Assembly: GCA_028023455.1 (NCBI GenBank)
Contig: JAQFVV010012424.1
Span: 664,001-728,000 of the forward strand
Direction of reading: 5' to 3'
DNA: 64,000 nt
From: Epiperipatus broadwayi
Lineage: Eukaryota; Onychophora; Udeonychophora; Euonychophora; Peripatidae
The notes below the pieces were generated by a model. The model ran no database searches, was not told the DNA's origin, and saw only the letters and a program-made list of their open reading frames with translations. The translations under genes and the position numbers were made by a program. Each line of letters begins with the position of its first letter. Within the stretch, counting starts at the first letter, position 1. Of the stretch, positions 59,211 through 64,000 are shown piece after piece.

Positions 59211-60859
59211 TGAAATTAAAAATTTTAATTTTTCATTATTTTTTTGTCAAAATTGTTTGAAAAAAAAAGTACTGTCATAGGAAATACATATGTTTATTAA
59301 GTTTCAACTAGATTGGGAATTGGAAAATGAGTGAAAACTGAATTGCAAGATTTTACAGATTAGAAAGACAAAAAAACCAACAAATTATTGGATAAAAAAT
59401 ATCTTTTATCTTTCTTTTGTTATAATTTTCCCCTCATATAAAATATTTATTTTGACAAAATCGAAGCTGTATTTCCTGCTGTATTTTAGCTAAGATCATT
59501 AAATTCTTGTGAAATTTATTGCATAGTCATTTTATTTAGCTCACCAAAAAGAAATAGGGAAAAAGAAGATTTTCACTAGTTTTTATCAACTAAATGGTCA
59601 GGATTTTAATGTTTCCATTGTTGTTTTACCTTCTTGCTAAAAATAATTATATGCCCATTTAATCAATAGTTCTATATATATATTTCTAATGAACAGAAAA
59701 ACAAAAAAACAGAATTCAAGGAAGAATTATATGATTTATAAGTATGAAAGACTCTTGAAATTTTTAGAAAAACAGCAAATTTATTGCATTACAGCTTTAG
59801 AGAGACTCATTATTTTATATAATTTCCCCTCCTCTAGCGAGTTTTAAAGATCACATAACCATGAAACTTCTATATCTGCACATGAATATTTTATTTAAAG
59901 TATAAATAAATGTGTGTGTACAGATTTAGAAAAATTGATATTGCTAGAATATTTCAGAAAAGAAATAACTAATTAATATGCAGAGAAAAAAGAATTTGTT
60001 TACTGCAAGAAACATCAGGCTAATTTGCATATTAATAAGTCTTACTTTATATGCAAATTAGCAAAGCTGAAGAGCCTGCAGAAGAAAAATCAGTGCAGTG
60101 GTGTAAAAGAGCAGTAAAATGGTGTATTAAATACTGATCTGTGGTCAGTTCTGTTGTTCTGGAAATTAGTAAAGAACTCTAGCCAAGAATCTTATTCAAC
60201 TATCTCAGAAATATTTGTGTGAACAATAATGTGCTTACAAAATTATAGTTAAAGAGATGTTTGTATACAACTAGCAAATAGCCAATTGAATTACTAATAT
60301 TATTATTATATTCAGAGTAAAATAAACTCTTGAATTTATTATTAAACTGTGTATTTTTTTAACAAACCATTAAAATTATCCAGTTGCTGATTGACTGGTT
60401 GGCCCTGGACATATTAGAGACAAAAAAAAAAACCTCAAAGAGAACATAAAAATTTTTGTTAACCTTTCTCCACTTATGATTGGACAACGACTTGATAAAA
60501 AAATATCTTACAAAAAGACTTTCACTTCCACAAAGTCTCATCATTACTTAACAAAATATTTTTTAAGACACTATTGAAAATAATAATTTATCAAAACGCT
60601 CAAAATGTTGCCAGCCTACTTCTATGGGTTTGTGTCTTTGTGGACAGGGATCTTATTAAAGATTTTAAACCAAGATTCTTTGGCTGCTGATTATAAAAAT
60701 TTATCAACTCAAAAGACTTATATAAGTATTTTGCAGAAATTACTTTTAATTTCATCTTTTAACTTTGAAACTCTTCATTATAAAATATATAAAGTAAATA
60801 TTTATATTTTAATAAACGAGGATTTGGTATTAAAATCTGCAGGCATGATGTTATTAAGG
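59211..60859. other. AT-rich non-coding DNA with an octamer hairpin
   Basis: At 60021-60065 GCTAATTTGCATAT and ATATGCAAATTAGC form a 14-bp stem with a loop of about 16 bases; each arm contains the POU octamer ATTTGCAT. No gene recognised. Confidence 0.5.
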
Positions 60860-61262
60860 TAAACAGCCAATCAAAACCAGCTGTGCAGGCTGAGACGATA
60901 GTATACTATCTGCACTATAATATAATCAAAAGGAGTTATCCATCTCTTGATTGGACTCAGGATCTTAAATGAGTACATAGCACTACATAACAAACCTCAT
61001 AATTAACATTTTGTAATTAAGACCATCCATGGAAAATCATGTAAATTATCATGCATGTCTGTGAGGGATTTTAAATACAAAATGAGAATTATGAGAAATT
61101 TGTTATATTTAATTTTTTCAAACCATTGCTGCAGTGCTATGTATTCATTTAAAATTCCATGTCGCATTCAAAAGAAAAGTTACTGCTTTTGACTATATTA
61201 TGGTACAGGCAGTGTACTATTATTTCAGATTACACAGCTGGTTTTGATTAGCAGTTTACATT
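60860..61262. repeat. foldback element with arms of about 130 bp
   Basis: AATCAAAACCAGCTGTG, TAGTATACT, ATAATATAATCAAAAG and AAATGAGTACATAGCACT on the left (60865-60985) are matched in inverted order by 61130-61260. No coding sequence; MITE-like. Confidence 0.75.
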
Positions 61263-61339
61263 AGTAATATTACAGCTGCATATTTTCACTAGAATTAAAA
61301 AGGGAATCCCCCATTTATTAAAATATTCCACTATTCATA

Positions 61340-61855
61340 ATCTCACACAGAGGCTAACAGTAGTGCCACTCAGTGCAAGCCAGAATAATCAATGGATGCA
61401 AGAAGGTTTGTGCATAAAATCCCTATCTAGTGCCCACTCATCCAATATCCCAAGACTAGTTTCTAGCTTGTGGTTTTCATCAGTGAGAAGCCTTGGATCT
61501 GAGAGCACTGCACTTAGATCTTAACATCTAATGCAACTCTCCAGCAGCCATCTTTTACCATATTAGCTAACTATAAAACTTTGAGTCCAAAATTAAACCT
61601 AAAAATGTTTTCAATTCAAGCTCATTAGCTTGTATAATTGTATAGATCTGAACTCAGTTCAGCATCCATACTTTTTGGTGTCTTTGATTCTTTAAAAACC
61701 ACAGTCACTATTATCCTATTGGGCCGGATTGGTATTAAACCACTAAACATCACATAATCACCATTCTTTATGTGCTACTGTATGGAAAATTTAGCCTCTG
61801 CGTAAGCATACAGGATGGTGATCATGTGATGTTCAGTGGTTTATTCATAAACTCC
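61340..61855 (-). repeat. hammerhead family-3 repeat with terminal palindrome
   Basis: Full family-3 order (GTGCCACTCAGTGCAAGCC, hammerhead, CTAATGCAACTCTCCAGCAG, TTTTTGGTGTCTTTGATTC). It ends in a palindrome: AAACCACTAAACATCACATA (61739-61758) faces GTGATCATGTGATGTTCAGT (61820-61839). An insertion with TTGGGCCGGATTGG lies near 61718. Confidence 0.75.
61448..61489 (-). ncRNA. hammerhead ribozyme, family 3, core kept but helices weakened
   Basis: Core CTGATGA (61483-61477), GAAA (61463-61460), palindromic ACTAGT and GUC triplet are all present. Helix I TTCTCA with TTGGGA has a mismatch at the second pair, and helix II (AAACC...GCTA) is poorly paired. Doubtful activity. Confidence 0.55.
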
Positions 61856-62507
61856 ATTAAAAACATTAAAATATCATATATATTGTGATTGTAAGTTAGT
61901 AGTCTGGATTCATAAAAAAAAAATAATAATTTGCTTAGTTACAAGAAATAAGAATAATTGTAAAAGACAAATCCTTACTTCTTGCTATAAATCACTATTT
62001 TTGTATAATAATTTAAAATAACACGGAGTATATTTTTATTTTTACAAAACATTAATATTTTCATTATTCACATTACAAATTAAATAAGAAAGATGATAAT
62101 TTAATATGAGAATACATGCATATATATGAGAGTGAAGTGTGTGTGTACAATTGGTTTGCATATATATATATTAGTCAGAGAAGGACAACAACAGATTAAT
62201 AAATGTGTGTATTGTATTAAATTATTCTTAATTTTTTTTTTAAAAAAAGAGGCAAAAAAAAAAAAAAATTTAAATGTAGTATTTATTAAGAAAATATCAT
62301 TTATTTTATTTATCTTATTAAAATTTTTAAAATAATATTCTTTAAAAGTCATGTGATAAAAAAAATATATAGCTAAATCTATGAAAGACTTTGGAAAGTG
62401 AAATCAAATGATATGAGTATGAAAGGCGTGGCAAAACAAGAAACTTTCTAAAAGTTCATTGATATAGCTTTCTTCGAACATGAATAGAAAAATATAGATT
62501 TTCTTTT

Positions 62508-62613
62508 TTTTTTTTATGTGTCATAGCATCGGCCGGAATGCGAACCCGCAACCCAGGCAACTGTCTGCAAGTGCAAGGCAGTCGCGCTGACCTCTCGACC
62601 ACCAATGCAAGAC
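62508..62613 (-). mobile_element. tRNA-derived mini-SINE, copy 3
   Basis: Third copy of the 20171 element on the minus strand, with complements of box B (CGAACCCGCAACCC) and box A (GCGCTGACCTCTCGACC). Perfect 14-bp target duplication ATAGATTTTCTTTT at 62494-62507 and 62614-62627. The perfect duplication points to recent insertion. Confidence 0.9.
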
Positions 62614-62627
62614 ATAGATTTTCTTTT

Positions 62628-64000
62628 GTTCAGTAAAATGTACTATTGCAATGAGGATTGTATTTTAAAACTGAATACTGTAAATATCCAAATGGTGGAA
62701 GATTAAATTCACTCTAGGTTGAGGTCTATAATTACCTCAGGAATTATCTTCTTCACCAAAAGCGCCAGGCTGTATACAAAATTAACTGTTATCCAGTCAT
62801 CATTCTCAAAGTATTATAAAATAAAATTATATCAACAACAGCTCCAAAAAAAAGTTGCAAAGTACTCAAGTGACAGTATCCTATTATTTAATTTTAACAA
62901 TAAAATTTTATCCTATTTTAACTAAAAGTATAAAATTCTTACTTCATTATTATAAAACTTGCTGACCTATTTTTAAATGTTTAGTATATTCTATCTAATG
63001 GATACATTATCTTCAAACAACTTGTTCTAAACTATTTATGGAATGGAAGGATTTAGATATGCCTAATATTGCTGTTATATATATTATTATCGCACTGTAT
63101 TATCATCAACATAGTGAACATTAGTCAAAAAAAAAACAGGGGCTGCTTAGCTTATTTATTAAAAAAAAAAAAGAAGTCACCCTGAATAGATAATAGTTAC
63201 ATGTAATATTTCATACATTATTATATAATGTGTACATGATATTTATGTGGGTTAATATTATTTAGGTATAAAAGAAATACATCCATTTTTTTTATTAAAT
63301 CTGATTACCTTTTTATTTATTTTAATGTACAAAAATACTGTACATTTATACCAGATGTTAAGCATAAAGATTAAGTATGATCATCATATTTATATAATGC
63401 ACATTTAAAACAGACACATATATACATTTTTTAAGGTTATTCTAACAAAAGCAATAATTCAATAAATAACTTTCATTTTTTTAAAAGCAATATTTGTATA
63501 TGTTTATATTTTCCTTTGTTTGTAAATAAACCTTATTATTTTATTTTTAAAACTTGAATTTGTAATTTTTTTTATTACCGATAACTCATTGTTGTGTAAT
63601 AGTTTAATAGCCTCAAATATATTTAAACTCTAAGATATTGTTTGATTATAGATATTTAGTAGAGAAAAATGTTATTAGGTATAAAAGAGTATTGAATTTA
63701 CCCATGATGCTCAATTGGATTTTATTGTAGCACATTTCAAATATTCACATATATAATTTAAAGGATATATCTAAGAAGACATGTCAGTGCTTACATAAAA
63801 GATACAAATAAATAATATAAAAACTCTGTCAGATAATGAAAATTATTCTACACGAATAAAGCATGATAAACAGAGCCCAAAAACATTAATTATAAACAAC
63901 AATTAGCCAAATGCTTTCGGTACTGTATACCAGAATCATGGTGACATACTGGAACTGAACGGTTAATATTCCAGTGCATGCTCAGTGGAACACTAGTGTT
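62628..64000. other. AT-rich non-coding DNA
   Basis: No hexosaminidase upstream exon was found here. A minus-strand stretch near 62720-62780 reads APGAFGEEDNS before a stop, without recognised domain or convincing splice sites. Confidence 0.45.

Noticed and set aside
62719-62925. ORF and minus-strand APGAFGEEDNS exon candidate
   Set aside because: No convincing acceptor/donor pair, no recognised domain, and the frame ends at once.

Overview
This window looks like intronic and intergenic DNA from an animal with a large, very AT-rich genome. The evidence is spliced host exons joined by introns of 10-16 kb, tRNA-derived SINEs, non-LTR LINEs, Penelope-like elements, Tigger-like and hAT DNA transposons, and no bacterial gene organisation. 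I could not settle the phylum from sequence alone.

Host genes are sparse. Three exons on the minus strand (53799-53970, 43293-43383, 27172-27276) splice in perfect phase into the C-terminal catalytic-domain segment of a lysosomal beta-hexosaminidase (GH20, HEXA/HEXB family). The upstream exons lie beyond 64000. The terminal exon was not found. A second, weaker minus-strand candidate (6028-6091) looks like the first coding exon of a secreted protein: a signal peptide ending at a consensus splice donor.

The rest is layered mobile DNA. From left to right: the 5' part of an LTR retrotransposon (gag-like coiled-coil ORFs and a primer-binding site, minus strand, 1-1345); a stray Penelope fragment (6.6 kb); a decayed Penelope-like element with RT and GIY-YIG endonuclease between two pseudo-LTRs (11.2-15.2 kb); three Tigger-like elements with matching termini (16.9-18.1, 28.1-29.4, 31.5-32.5 kb); three very short tRNA SINEs with target duplications (20.2, 46.8, 62.5 kb); an APE-RT LINE (36.3-39.8 kb) with 3' copies at 34.1, 34.6-35.25 and 57.8-59.2 kb; a complete but dead hAT of the GTF2IRD2/ZBED type (46698-48982) with 8-bp target duplications; a hAT MITE (56284-57159) with a perfect 8-bp duplication; tandem arrays (41.9-42.4 and 54.2-54.8 kb); and many long inverted repeats.

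The most notable signal is a set of hammerhead self-cleaving ribozymes in at least three or four different short repeat families (5.2, 15.4, 26.5, 33.2, 40.2, 40.45, 40.87, 53.0 and 61.4 kb). In the best copies I can lay out all three helices, the CUGANGA and GAAA core and a GUC or AUA cleavage triplet by hand. One family forms a direct tandem with a 410-bp period (40.4-41.1 kb), the layout of animal retrozymes, which are thought to depend on Penelope-like reverse transcriptases of the kind also present here. The families repeatedly occur as head-to-head inverted dimers, and similar foldback arms enclose captured LINE 3' ends.
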